Shown here in pieces: positions 54,663-64,000 of a stretch of DNA of 64,000 bases. A program made the translations under genes and the position numbers. The stretch covers positions 1-64,000 of the forward strand of contig CAMVLT010000007.1 of NCBI GenBank assembly GCA_947168395.1. The letters run 5' to 3'. A model generated the notes under the pieces. It made no database searches and was not told the DNA's origin. It saw nothing but the letters and a program-made list of their open reading frames with translations. Within the stretch, counting starts at the first letter, position 1. Each line of letters opens with the position of its first letter. Source of the DNA: an uncultured Prevotellaceae bacterium (GTDB lineage Bacteria; Bacteroidota; Bacteroidia; Bacteroidales; Bacteroidaceae).

Positions 54663-55901
54663 ATGGCATTAGTAAACATCCACTTCCTGAACCTCCAGCA
54701 GAACTACCTGTTCGCCGACATCGCCAAGAAGGTCAACGCCTTCCGTGTGATGCACCCCAAGGCCGATGTCATCAGCCTCGGCATCGGCGACGTCACCCAG
54801 CCGCTCTGCCCCGCCGTCGTCGAGGCCATGCACCGTGCCGTCGACGAGATGGCCACCGCCGACGGCTTCCGTGGCTACGGCCCCGAGCAGGGCTACGACT
54901 TCCTGCGCGAGGCCATCCTGAAGAACGACTTCCAGCCGCGTGGCGTCCGCCTCAGCATCGACGAGGTATTCATCAACGACGGCGCCAAGAGCGACACCGG
55001 CAACTTCCAGGAGCTGCTGCACTGGGACAACTTCATCGGCGTCACCGACCCCATCTATCCCGTCTACATCGACTCCAACGTCATGATAGGCCGCTGCGGC
55101 ACCTACCGCGACGGCCGCTGGACCAACGTGCGCTACATGCCCACCACCGCCGAGAACGGTTTCATTCCCGAACTGCCTAAGGGACGCCCCGTGGACGTCA
55201 TCTACCTCTGCTATCCCAACAACCCGACGGGCACCGTCATCACCCGCCAGGAACTGCGCAAGTGGGTGAACTACGCCCTGAAGAACGATGCCCTCATCCT
55301 CTTCGATGCCGCCTACCAGGCTTACATCCAGGACCCGGACATCCCGCACAGCATCTACGAGATTCGCGGCGCCCGCAAGTGTGCCGTCGAGTTCCGCTCG
55401 TTCTCCAAGACCGCCGGATTCACCGGCGTCCGCTGCGGCTACACCATCGTCCCCAAGGACGTCAGCGTCAGCACCTTCGAGGGCGAGCGCATCCCCCTCA
55501 ACCAGCTCTGGCTGCGCCGCCAGTGTACCAAGTTCAACGGCACCAGCTACATCTCCCAGCGCGCCGCCGAGGCCATCTACTCGCCCGAGGGCAAGCAGCA
55601 GGTGCAGCAGACCATCAACTACTACATGCAGAACGCCGCCCGTATGCTCAGCGTGCTGCGCGGCTTAGGCTTCGAGGTCTACGGCGGCGAGCACGCCCCC
55701 TATATCTGGATGCGCGTCCCCGACGGCACCACCTCCTGGCAGTTCTTCGAGCAGTTGCTCTACGGCGCCAACGTCGTCTGCACCCCCGGTGTCGGCTTCG
55801 GTCCCTCCGGCGAGGGCTACGTCCGCTTCACAGCCTTCGGCAGTCACGAACAGACTGAGGAAGCGCTCAAACGAATAGAGAAATGGAAGAATCAACATTA
55901 A
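54663..55901 (+). CDS. dapL: LL-diaminopimelate aminotransferase
   Basis: [62 protein letters not shown]. Confidence 0.94.
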   Translation: MALVNIHFLNLQQNYLFADIAKKVNAFRVMHPKADVISLGIGDVTQPLCPAVVEAMHRAVDEMATADGFRGYGPEQGYDFLREAILKNDFQPRGVRLSIDEVFINDGAKSDTGNFQELLHWDNFIGVTDPIYPVYIDSNVMIGRCGTYRDGRWTNVRYMPTTAENGFIPELPKGRPVDVIYLCYPNNPTGTVITRQELRKWVNYALKNDALILFDAAYQAYIQDPDIPHSIYEIRGARKCAVEFRSFSKTAGFTGVRCGYTIVPKDVSVSTFEGERIPLNQLWLRRQCTKFNGTSYISQRAAEAIYSPEGKQQVQQTINYYMQNAARMLSVLRGLGFEVYGGEHAPYIWMRVPDGTTSWQFFEQLLYGANVVCTPGVGFGPSGEGYVRFTAFGSHEQTEEALKRIEKWKNQH

Positions 55902-55923
55902 CAAACACTAAACAACAACAATT

Positions 55924-58140
55924 ATGGAAGCATTAAGATTTCAGGTTGTCGGCGAGGCGTTCAAGAAGAAGCCGCTCGACGTAAAAGCACCAATTGAGAG
56001 GCCTGCGAAGTATTTCGGTAGCAAGGTCTTCAACCGTGAGAAGATGTACAAGTACCTGCCCAAGAATGTCTATGAGAAAATGCTCGACGTGATGGACAAC
56101 GGTGCACGGCTCGACCGCGATGTGGCCGATGCCGTTGCTGCCGGCATGAAACAGTGGGCCACGGAGAATGGCGTGACGCACTATACCCACTGGTTCCAGC
56201 CGCTGACTGAAGGCACCGCCGAGAAACACGACTCATTCATAGAGCACGACGGCAAGGGCGGTATGGTCGAGGAGTTCACCGGCAAACTGCTCGTCCAGCA
56301 GGAGCCCGATGCATCGTCGTTCCCCTCCGGTGGCATCCGCAGCACCTTCGAGGCTCGTGGCTACTCGGCCTGGGACCCTACGTCGCCGGTCTTCATTATC
56401 GACGACACACTCTGCATCCCCACCGTATTTATATCGTACACGGGCGAGGCGCTCGACTACAAGGCTCCGCTGCTTCGTGCGCTGCATGCCGTCAACGTGG
56501 CCGCCACGGACGTGTGCCACTACTTTGACCCAACGGTCAAGAAGGTGACCTCCAACCTCGGTTGGGAGCAGGAGTACTTCCTCGTTGACGAGGGCCTTTA
56601 CTCAGCCCGCCCCGACCTGCTGCTGACAGGACGCACCCTGATGGGCCACGACTCGGCCAAGAACCAGCAGATGGACGACCACTACTTCGGCTCCATCCCC
56701 GAGCGCGTCGCCGCTTTTATGCGCGAGCTGGAGATTGTCGCACTCGAACTGGGCATTCCCTGCAAGACGCGCCACAACGAGGTGGCACCCAACCAGTTTG
56801 AACTGGCACCTATCTTCGAGGAGACCAACCTGGCCGTCGACCATAACATGCTGCTGATGTCGCTGATGAAACGCGTGGCCCGCAAGCACGGCTTCCGCGT
56901 GCTGCTTCACGAAAAGCCCTTTGCCGGCATCAACGGCTCGGGCAAGCACAACAATTGGTCGCTGAGCACAGACAACGGCGTACTGCTCCACGCCCCTGGT
57001 AAGACGGCCGAACAGAACCTGCGCTTCGCCACCTTCATCGTCGAGACGCTGATGGGTGTCTATCGCCACAACGGACTGCTCAAGGCATCAATCATGTCGG
57101 CCACCAACGCCCACCGCTTGGGTGCCAACGAGGCACCGCCCGCCATTATATCGTCGTTCCTCGGTAAGCAGGTCAGCGAGTTGCTCGACCACATCGAGAA
57201 GGCTGACGTCAGCGACATCCTCGCTATGGCTGGCAAGCAGGGCATGAAGATGGATATCCCTGAGATTCCCGAACTCTTCATCGACAACACCGACCGCAAC
57301 CGCACGTCGCCCTTCGCCTTTACCGGCAACCGCTTCGAATTCCGCGCCGTAGGTTCAGAGGCTAACTGCGCCTCGGCCATGATTGCGCTGAACAGCGCCG
57401 TCGCCGAAGCCCTGGTTGACTTCAAGAAGCGTGTGGATGCCCTCGTTCCCGAACTGGAGAAGACACTCGATGGCACAGGTCACAGCGCCACGTTCCATGC
57501 CATCATCGACGTGCTGCGCGAGGACATCAAGACCTGCAAGCCCATACGTTTTGACGGCAATGGTTACAGCGACGAGTGGGTTGTTGAAGCTGAGAAGCGT
57601 GGACTGGACGTAGAGAAGTCGTGTCCCAGAATCTTTGAGCGCTACCTCGACGACGCCAGCGTCAAGATGTTCGAGAGCCTTGGCGTGATGACTAAGAAAG
57701 AACTGGAGGCCCGCAACGAGGTGAAGTGGGAGACCTACACGAAGAAGATTCAGATAGAGGCCCGCGTGCTGGGCGACCTGTCAATGAACCACATCATCCC
57801 CGTCGCCACCCGCTACCAGACGCAGCTGCTTCAGAACATCAGCAACATGGCTGTGGTCTTCCCCATCGACACGGCTGACAAACTGTCTGCCCGCAACAAG
57901 AAAATCATCCAGGAGATTGCCGAGCGTACCAGTGCCATCGAGAAGGGGGTAGAGGAACTGGTTGAGGCTCGCAAGAAGGCCAACAAAATTGCCGACGAGC
58001 ACGACAAGGCCATAGCCTATCACGACACCGTGGAACCGTATCTTGACGCCATCCGCTATCAGATTGACAAGTTGGAACTCATCGTCGACGACAGCCTCTG
58101 GCCACTGCCGAAGTACCGCGAGCTGTTGTTCATCAGATAA
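55924..58140 (+). CDS. glnN: type III glutamine synthetase
   Basis: 738 aa; THWFQPLTEGTAEKHDSFIE, ARGYSAWDPTSPVFI, KTRHNEVAPNQFELAPIFEETNLAVDHN. Confidence 0.96.
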   Translation: MEALRFQVVGEAFKKKPLDVKAPIERPAKYFGSKVFNREKMYKYLPKNVYEKMLDVMDNGARLDRDVADAVAAGMKQWATENGVTHYTHWFQPLTEGTAEKHDSFIEHDGKGGMVEEFTGKLLVQQEPDASSFPSGGIRSTFEARGYSAWDPTSPVFIIDDTLCIPTVFISYTGEALDYKAPLLRALHAVNVAATDVCHYFDPTVKKVTSNLGWEQEYFLVDEGLYSARPDLLLTGRTLMGHDSAKNQQMDDHYFGSIPERVAAFMRELEIVALELGIPCKTRHNEVAPNQFELAPIFEETNLAVDHNMLLMSLMKRVARKHGFRVLLHEKPFAGINGSGKHNNWSLSTDNGVLLHAPGKTAEQNLRFATFIVETLMGVYRHNGLLKASIMSATNAHRLGANEAPPAIISSFLGKQVSELLDHIEKADVSDILAMAGKQGMKMDIPEIPELFIDNTDRNRTSPFAFTGNRFEFRAVGSEANCASAMIALNSAVAEALVDFKKRVDALVPELEKTLDGTGHSATFHAIIDVLREDIKTCKPIRFDGNGYSDEWVVEAEKRGLDVEKSCPRIFERYLDDASVKMFESLGVMTKKELEARNEVKWETYTKKIQIEARVLGDLSMNHIIPVATRYQTQLLQNISNMAVVFPIDTADKLSARNKKIIQEIAERTSAIEKGVEELVEARKKANKIADEHDKAIAYHDTVEPYLDAIRYQIDKLELIVDDSLWPLPKYRELLFIR

Positions 58141-58169
58141 CAAGAAAACTTGTTACACATAGAATTTCT

Positions 58170-58247
58170 TGAAAAAGGGTGATACGCTGACACAATGCCG
58201 ATGTACAAAGGCTGTGCAACGTTTTAGAGGGTGACACAGGGTGACAC
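58170..58247. repeat. 78-bp repeat module B copy 2 (inverted relative to 35436..35513)
   Basis: Reverse complement aligns to copy 1 with a handful of differences. Confidence 0.9.
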
Positions 58248-58280
58248 AAGGGTGACACACTTTGGAACTAAGAATTAGCC

Positions 58281-58422
58281 GCGCAAGGTAGGGTAAAGTC
58301 ATCTGATGCTGTAGAGTAATTTAGGGTTGCCCCACGGCAAACTCCTAAATTCTCTCGAGAATTGGAGAGTTTACCCTACCTAAACTTTTACTCACCCTAC
58401 GGCAAACCCTCAAATTCTCTCG
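58281..58422. repeat. 142-bp repeat module A copy 2
   Basis: Same length and orientation as 35169..35310. Confidence 0.9.
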
Positions 58423-58583
58423 TGACAACGTTGTTATACTATGCAACTCCAAGAAGACGACCTGTACTGAAACGAGGAGTGAAGAACTCTTTTGGCAGGA
58501 AATAAGGCGAAGAATCAAAAATATGGGTGATTTGTAAGGATAGTCAGTTTATTTTTGTACCTTTGCAGCCAAAAAGGAAGAAA

Positions 58584-59585
58584 ATGAAGATACTGATTAC
58601 AGGAGCCAGCGGTTTTATCGGCTCGTTCATTGTGGAAGAGGCGTTGCGACGGGGACTGGAGACGTGGGCCGTCGTCAGGCGGAGCAGCTCGAAAGCCTAC
58701 CTGACGGACGAACGCATACACTTCATTGAACTGAACCTCTCGTCGAAGGTACAATTGGTGGAGCAGCTGCGCGGCCATGAGTTTGACTATGTGGTGCATG
58801 CTGCCGGCGTGACGAAATGTCTGAACAAAGCCGACTTCTACCGCGTCAACACCGAGGGGACGAAAAACCTGGTGAACGCCTTGCTGGAGCTGCAGATGCC
58901 GCTGCAACGGTTTGTGTATATCAGTTCGCTAAGCGTCTTCGGAGCCATCCGCGAGCAACAGCCTTACGAGGAGATACGTGAGACGGACACGCCGCAGCCG
59001 AATACGGAATATGGCCGCAGCAAGCTGGAGGCGGAACGGTGGCTGGATGACCTCTCACGCAAAAGGGCTTTTCCCTACGTCATCCTGCGGCCTACAGGGG
59101 TCTATGGCCCTCGGGAGCGGGACTACTTCATGATGGCCAAGAGCATCAAGGGTCACAGCGACTTTGCCGTAGGCTTCAAGCGCCAGGACATCACGTTTGT
59201 ATATGTCACCGATGTGGTGCAGGCTGTGTTCTTGGCATTGGAGAAAGGGCAGACTGGCCGCAAGTATTTCCTGAGTGACGGACAGGTGTACCAAAGCACA
59301 ACGTTCAGCGACCTGATTCACGAGGAGCTGGGCCGCCCGTGGTGGATTCGCATTACGGCACCCGTCTGGGTGCTCCGCATCGTCACCTTCTTTGGTGAGC
59401 ACATCGGCCACTTGACGGGCAAGGTGACGGCGCTTAACAACGACAAATACAATATACTGAAACAGCGCAACTGGCGCTGTGACATACAACCGGCCATCGA
59501 CGAGCTGGGCTACCGGCCGGAAGTGGACCTGAAAGAGGGTGTGCGCCGTAGTATAAAATGGTATAAGGAGAACGGGTGGCTGTGA
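58584..59585 (+). CDS. NAD-dependent epimerase/dehydratase (extended SDR)
   Basis: MKILITGASGFIGSFIVEEAL; YGRSKLEAE; promoter TACCTTTGC upstream. Confidence 0.93.
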   Translation: MKILITGASGFIGSFIVEEALRRGLETWAVVRRSSSKAYLTDERIHFIELNLSSKVQLVEQLRGHEFDYVVHAAGVTKCLNKADFYRVNTEGTKNLVNALLELQMPLQRFVYISSLSVFGAIREQQPYEEIRETDTPQPNTEYGRSKLEAERWLDDLSRKRAFPYVILRPTGVYGPRERDYFMMAKSIKGHSDFAVGFKRQDITFVYVTDVVQAVFLALEKGQTGRKYFLSDGQVYQSTTFSDLIHEELGRPWWIRITAPVWVLRIVTFFGEHIGHLTGKVTALNNDKYNILKQRNWRCDIQPAIDELGYRPEVDLKEGVRRSIKWYKENGWL

Positions 59586-59664
59586 AAAGGAGCAACGGAC
59601 AAACACGGACGGACACGGACAAAAAGAGTAAGTCCGTGAAAGTCAGGTGCAAATAATGAATTAG

Positions 59665-60627
59665 GTGAAGTACTTTAAATATCTGTTTGGAATTGAGAAG
59701 AAGCCCCGACGGGGGTTGCTGGAGGCGGAATGGGTCGTCATGGGGTACCTGATGCTGACCTTGCTGCTGATGCTGTTTACGTGGACAAAGCTGCCCGACC
59801 CCGAGCCCATGCTGTGGGGACGTTTCAGGGTGGTGGTGTCAACGCTGGCCCTATGGGGTGTCTACCGCCTGGTGCCTTGTCGCTTCACAATGCTGTGCCG
59901 CGTGGTGCTGCAATTAGCCTTGCTGTCGTGGTGGTATCCCGACACGTTCTCGCTGAACCGCATATTTCCCAACCTCGACCACCATTTTGCCGCCTTCGAG
60001 CAGTCCATCTTCGGCTGCCAGCCCGCCTTGGAGTTTGCCAACCAGTGGACTCATCCCGTGTGGAGCGAACTGATGTATTTGGGCTACTCGTCCTATTTCC
60101 TGCTCATCAGCATAGTTGTGGTCTATTATTTCATCTGGCGCTATGAGGAGTTCCACCGCACGGTATTCATCATTCTGACGTCGTTCTTCGTCTATTATGT
60201 TGTCTTTGTCGTGCTGCCTGTCACGGGGCCGCAGTACTACTACTTGGCTGCCGGCCTTGACAACATCAGCCAGGGTGTGTTTCCCAATGTTGGCGACTAC
60301 TTCCTGACCCACGACGAAATGATGAAGATGCCAGGCTACGAAGACGGATGGTTCTACCAGATTATGGTCAATGCCCATAGCGCCGGCGAGCGTCCTACGG
60401 CAGCCTTCCCCAGCAGCCATGTCGGCGTGACCGTCATCCTGCTGCTGTTGGCATGGCGCTCCAAGAGCCGTCCGCTGATATGGTTTGTATTTACGTTATT
60501 CCTGCTGATGTGTTTAGCTACAGTCTACATCCGCGCCCACTACGTCATCGACGTGTTTGGCGGTTTATTGTCGGCAGTAATTATGTATACTACCTTACAT
60601 TATATATGTAAATATCGGCGAATTTAG
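59665..60627 (+). CDS. PAP2 superfamily phosphatase, membrane protein
   Basis: PTAAFPSSHVGV and RAHYVIDVFGGLLSA motifs; apparent GTG start. Confidence 0.88.
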   Translation: MKYFKYLFGIEKKPRRGLLEAEWVVMGYLMLTLLLMLFTWTKLPDPEPMLWGRFRVVVSTLALWGVYRLVPCRFTMLCRVVLQLALLSWWYPDTFSLNRIFPNLDHHFAAFEQSIFGCQPALEFANQWTHPVWSELMYLGYSSYFLLISIVVVYYFIWRYEEFHRTVFIILTSFFVYYVVFVVLPVTGPQYYYLAAGLDNISQGVFPNVGDYFLTHDEMMKMPGYEDGWFYQIMVNAHSAGERPTAAFPSSHVGVTVILLLLAWRSKSRPLIWFVFTLFLLMCLATVYIRAHYVIDVFGGLLSAVIMYTTLHYICKYRRI

Positions 60628-60680
60628 GGTAGTAAAGTCATTTTTCTCTCCGAAAATTTGGCAGTGTCAAAAAATATCCC

Positions 60681-60689
60681 TAACTTTGC
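60681..60689 (+). promoter_or_regulatory. -7 promoter element TAACTTTGC upstream of greA
   Basis: TAnnTTTGC, about 130 nt upstream of greA ATG. Confidence 0.55.
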
Positions 60690-60818
60690 CCTCGATAACA
60701 AGACATAATAGTCCAAGGATTCCGGCATTAGCGAACGCGTCGGAATTCTTTGTTTTTGTCTACCTAAAATAATAAATAGGAAAATAGTAATTAGTAAAAT
60801 AGTAAAATAGGAAATAAT

Positions 60819-61286
60819 ATGGCATACATGTCACAAGAAGGCTACGACAAATTGATAGCCGAATTAAAGTATTTGGAGAGCGTAGAACGCCCCAAAGCAT
60901 CGGCCGCCATCGCGGAAGCACGCGACAAGGGCGACCTGAGTGAGAACAGTGAGTACGATGCTGCCAAGGAGGCACAGGGTCATCTGGAAGCAAAAATCAA
61001 CCAGCTGAAGCTGGCCATCTCGGAAGCGAAAATTGTGGACACCTCGCGGCTGAGTACCGACGCCGTACAGATTCTGTCGAAGGTGGAGATGACCAACCTG
61101 GCCAACAAGGCCAAGATGGCCTACACCATTGTCAGCGAGAGCGAAGCTAATCTGCGCGAGGGCAAGATTTCCATCACCACCCCCATTGCCCAGGGCCTGC
61201 TGAACCACAAGGAAGGCGACGAGGTGGAAATCAAGATTCCGCGTGGCACCATCAAACTACGCATCGACAAAATAACCGTAGGATAA
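60819..61286 (+). CDS. greA: transcription elongation factor GreA
   Basis: 155 aa; ARDKGDLSENSEYDAAKEAQG motif. Confidence 0.97.
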   Translation: MAYMSQEGYDKLIAELKYLESVERPKASAAIAEARDKGDLSENSEYDAAKEAQGHLEAKINQLKLAISEAKIVDTSRLSTDAVQILSKVEMTNLANKAKMAYTIVSESEANLREGKISITTPIAQGLLNHKEGDEVEIKIPRGTIKLRIDKITVG

Positions 61287-61325
61287 AAATAGTACATAGT
61301 ACATAACTTAATAGTTAATAACAAG

Positions 61326-61721
61326 ATGGACATCTTTTCAAAAATCGCTGCTGGCGAAATACCCAGCTACAAATGCGCTGAGAACGACGAGTTCTACGCA
61401 TTCCTTGACATTAACCCGCTGGTGAAAGGTCACACCTTGGTGATTCCCCGCCGCGAAGTTGACTACATCTTCGATATGGACGACGACGAAATAGGCCGCT
61501 ACCAGCAGTTTGCCAAGCGCGTCGCCGTGGCCATCAAGAAGGCATTCCCCTGCCGCAAAGTAGCACAAGTGGTGCTCGGACTTGAAGTGGCACACGCCCA
61601 TATCCACCTCATTCCCATGCAGAGCGAGGCCGATGTTGACTTCCGCCGTGAAAAGCTACAGCTCACGGAAGATGAGTTTAAGGAAATCGCATCGAAAATA
61701 CTTGAGGAATTTTCGAAGTGA
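61326..61721 (+). CDS. HIT family hydrolase
   Basis: FSKIAAGEIPSYKCAENDEFYAFLDINPLVKGHTLVIPRREV...AHAHIHLIPM. Confidence 0.95.
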   Translation: MDIFSKIAAGEIPSYKCAENDEFYAFLDINPLVKGHTLVIPRREVDYIFDMDDDEIGRYQQFAKRVAVAIKKAFPCRKVAQVVLGLEVAHAHIHLIPMQSEADVDFRREKLQLTEDEFKEIASKILEEFSK

Positions 61722-61739
61722 AAAGGGATTAATGAATAG

Positions 61740-61816
61740 TGAAAAGTGAATAATTTGCTGCCGCCATTCCTGCAACATAACCAGCGGAACGGCGGCAGCA
61801 AATTATTCACTTTTCA
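61740..61816. repeat. 26-bp perfect inverted repeat (NNLLPP family copy 2), probable bidirectional terminator
   Basis: TGAAAAGTGAATAATTTGCTGCCGCC / GGCGGCAGCAAATTATTCACTTTTCA between convergent genes. Confidence 0.9.
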
Positions 61817-61834
61817 TTTTCCCCTTTTCCCTTT

Positions 61835-62926
61835 TTATACAAACTCTTCTTTATATTTCAAGCTAACCTCATTGACATACTTTCGGATAAGCGCCGATGA
61901 GTCGCCCTTCCTACAGATGAGCAGCACGTCGCCCGATTCTGCCACGATGTAGCCTTCCAGCCCATTGATGACGGCCAAGTGCCCCTTCGGCATCTTGATG
62001 ATGTTGTCACGACAGTCCTCCAGCATCACCTCCGAGTCAATCACCACGTTGTCGCCATCACCCTTCTGCATACCCTCATAGATAGAATGCCACGTACCAA
62101 GGTCGGCCCAGCCGAAACTGCACTTCATAACGTAGACGTTCTGTGACTTCTCCAAGATGCCGTTGTCGATGGAGAGGTTGGGAAACTTCGAGAAGTTTTC
62201 CCTGATATACTCACACTCCTGCTCCAGACTGATGCTCATGCCTTCCTGGTCGATAAGCCTCAATACCACAGGCAGGATTTTGCGCAGGGACAATACCAAA
62301 TTCTTGACATTGGACATGAAGATGCCCGTGTTCCACAGGAACTCGCCGCTCTCGACAAACAGCCGTGCAAAGTCACGCTCAGGCTTCTCCGTGAACGACT
62401 GCACTTTGTACAAGTCCTCCGGCCCAGCCGGGTCACCCATCTGAATATAACCATATCCCGGCTCGGGACGTGTCGGCTTAACGCCCATCGCTATCAGACA
62501 GTCGTTCTGCTCCACAAAATCGAAACATTCCTTAACATTACGCTCAAAAGCCTCATCACCAAACACAGCCTGGTCTGACGGCAGTATGATAATCTGGGCA
62601 TTGGGACAGATATGGGAAATGCGAAAGGCAGCCCATGCCACACTCGGCGCCGTATTACGTGCAACCGGCTCGGCCAGCACGTTATCGGCAGGCAATTCGG
62701 GTAACTGATCAGTCACCCAATGTGAATACTCCACTTGGGTGCTGATGTAGATGTTCTCACGGGGAACGATACGCACCATGCGGTCGTAAGCCTGCTGCAA
62801 CTGGGTACGTCCGGTTCCGAAGAAGTCAATAAACTGCTTTGGTTTCTGTTCACGGCTGCAAGGCCACAGACGTCTGCCCTTTCCACCAGCCAGAATGACA
62901 CAGAAATGCTTTTCTGATATTTCCAT
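61835..62926 (-). CDS. manC: mannose-1-phosphate guanylyltransferase
   Basis: FCVILAGGKGRRLWPCSREQKPKQFIDFFG; FVEKP-like SFTEKPERDFA; GWADLGTWHSIYE. Confidence 0.94.
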   Translation of the reverse strand: MEISEKHFCVILAGGKGRRLWPCSREQKPKQFIDFFGTGRTQLQQAYDRMVRIVPRENIYISTQVEYSHWVTDQLPELPADNVLAEPVARNTAPSVAWAAFRISHICPNAQIIILPSDQAVFGDEAFERNVKECFDFVEQNDCLIAMGVKPTRPEPGYGYIQMGDPAGPEDLYKVQSFTEKPERDFARLFVESGEFLWNTGIFMSNVKNLVLSLRKILPVVLRLIDQEGMSISLEQECEYIRENFSKFPNLSIDNGILEKSQNVYVMKCSFGWADLGTWHSIYEGMQKGDGDNVVIDSEVMLEDCRDNIIKMPKGHLAVINGLEGYIVAESGDVLLICRKGDSSALIRKYVNEVSLKYKEEFV

Positions 62927-63044
62927 TATTTTAGATATACGAGTTAGCTTCTAATTCGGGGGCGAAGATACGCAATAAATATGATATTTGCAAGTATTTT
63001 TAAGATTTTTAGCTGAAAGTCTTTGTCATTTCATTTTTTATTAG

Positions 63045-63053
63045 TACCTTTGC
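63045..63053 (+). promoter_or_regulatory. -7 element TACCTTTGC with -33 TTTG, 19 nt apart, driving tRNA-Leu
   Basis: TTTG at 63022-63025, TACCTTTGC at 63045-63053. Confidence 0.75.
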
Positions 63054-63065
63054 ACCGCTTTTCGA

Positions 63066-63147
63066 GCCCAGATGGCGGAATCGGTAGACGCGCTGGTCTC
63101 AAACACCAGTGGGGCAACCCGTGCCGGTTCGACCCCGGCTCTGGGTA
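63066..63147 (+). tRNA. tRNA-Leu(CAA)
   Basis: GCCCAGA/TCTGGGT acceptor, CTGGT-CTCAAAC-ACCAG anticodon arm, GGTTCGACCCC T arm; CCA not encoded. Confidence 0.95.
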
Positions 63148-63165
63148 CAAAGCTCAAAAGCGAAG

Positions 63166-63198
63166 TGCTGCAAGTCTACAGATTGCAGCATTTTTTTT
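63166..63198 (+). terminator. rho-independent terminator after tRNA-Leu
   Basis: TGCTGCAA-loop-TTGCAGCA-TTTTTTTT. Confidence 0.85.
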
Positions 63199-63264
63199 AA
63201 CCATCCCGAGACTGGCACAGGTTTTCGGTATTACAGATAAATCACAATATAAAGCTAAGATAAA

Positions 63265-64000
63265 ATGATAGACAGCATTGTTGAAAGTTTTAAAAACAAC
63301 TTGATAGCCGAGGATCGTTACCAGATGATTCTCGACGGTCTACAGGTGACACTTATTATCACGCTCTGTGCTACCGTCTTAGGCACGATACTGGGCGGAC
63401 TGGTGTGCTGGATGCGCATGAACCGGCGGGCATGGCTGCGGCAAGTGGCCAAAGTGTATATCGACCTGATGCGCGGCACACCCGTACTGGTGCTGCTCAT
63501 GCTGATGTACTATGTGGTGATGGCACCGATGGACGCTACGGGCATTGTGGTGGCCATCGTCACCTTCGCCCTAAACACGGCAGCCTACATCAGCGAGATG
63601 CTGCGCACCACCATTCAGGGTATTGACCGAGGCCAGACCGAGGCGGGACTGGCCTTAGGCTATACACAACGGCAGACGTTCTTCCGGATAGTGCTGCCAC
63701 AGGTCATCAGGGCGGTGATGCCCGTCTATCAGGGCGAAGTGGTGAGTCTGCTGAAGGGTACAAGTATCGTGGGTTACATTGCCGTGAACGACATGACACG
63801 AGCTTCCGACCTGATACGCTCGCGAACGTTCGATGCCTTCTTCCCCCTCATTGTGACCGCCATCATCTATTTCTTCATGGCATGGCTCATCGGAGTGCTG
63901 CTGATGTCGCTGGTGCAGCGCCAGCGTATGAAAGCCATTGCTGCGGCAGTAGTGCTGACGCTGTTTGGCATGGTGGCTTACGTGCCAACGCTTGCGGATG
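63265..64000 (+). CDS. amino-acid ABC transporter permease (HisM/GlnP type), truncated by window end
   Basis: MIDSIVESFKNNLIAEDRYQMILDGLQVTLIIT...DLMRGTPVLVLLMLMYYVV...GLALGYTQRQTFFRIVLPQ; not in ORF track because it is open at the end. Confidence 0.88.
   Translation, partial: MIDSIVESFKNNLIAEDRYQMILDGLQVTLIITLCATVLGTILGGLVCWMRMNRRAWLRQVAKVYIDLMRGTPVLVLLMLMYYVVMAPMDATGIVVAIVTFALNTAAYISEMLRTTIQGIDRGQTEAGLALGYTQRQTFFRIVLPQVIRAVMPVYQGEVVSLLKGTSIVGYIAVNDMTRASDLIRSRTFDAFFPLIVTAIIYFFMAWLIGVLLMSLVQRQRMKAIAAAVVLTLFGMVAYVPTLAD

Noticed and set aside
61746-61952. 68-aa ORF MNNLLPPF... and its opposite-strand twin at 61499..61810
   Set aside because: Both start in the two arms of the palindromic repeat; artefacts of the inverted repeat, not genes.

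Overview
This is a Prevotella-like Bacteroidales chromosomal window. The lineage call is an inference from TTTG-N19-TAnnTTTG promoters, T9SS C-terminal sorting tails, SecDF fusion, LL-DAP aminotransferase, GlnN-type glutamine synthetase and S46 peptidase. Main blocks: (1) housekeeping and secreted enzymes at 0.2-19.3 kb (HU, rhomboid, SecDF, two GH2 enzymes, SpmAB-like protein, flippase, CotH/lamin-tail protein, DPP7-like peptidase). (2) A partly AT-rich island at 19.3-24.6 kb, bounded by ~83-bp direct repeats, with two tandem copies of a dockerin-like plus cohesin-like gene pair, small peptides and unknown ORFs. (3) deaD, ribD, acpP-fabF-rnc, DUF4254-GT9-rubredoxin and RNase R at 24.7-35 kb. 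(4) A nitrogen-assimilation supercluster at 35.5-58.1 kb (asnB, carA-carB(N) fusion, purF-like, pyrG, two amtB, OM barrel, PII, gltB, gltD, dapF, dapL, glnN). (5) Epimerase, PAP2, greA, HIT, manC, tRNA-Leu and an ABC permease at 58.5-64 kb. The most interesting signal is a set of GC-rich palindromic elements inserted in frame inside protein-coding genes: gltB (perfect 47-bp inverted arms), pyrG (perfect 33-bp inverted arms), the linker of the carA-carB fusion, dapF, a GH2 gene and probably others. They encode recurring peptides such as PLPVREGSGY and [13 protein letters not shown] in unrelated proteins. Other notable signals are the truncated CarA-CarB fusion, the duplicated chimeric dockerin/cohesin locus, and several intergenic repeat families (22-bp-period GTTTACC/GGTAAAC arrays, a two-module repeat bracketing the nitrogen cluster, NNLLPP palindromes). 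All calls are by eye; no database search was possible.
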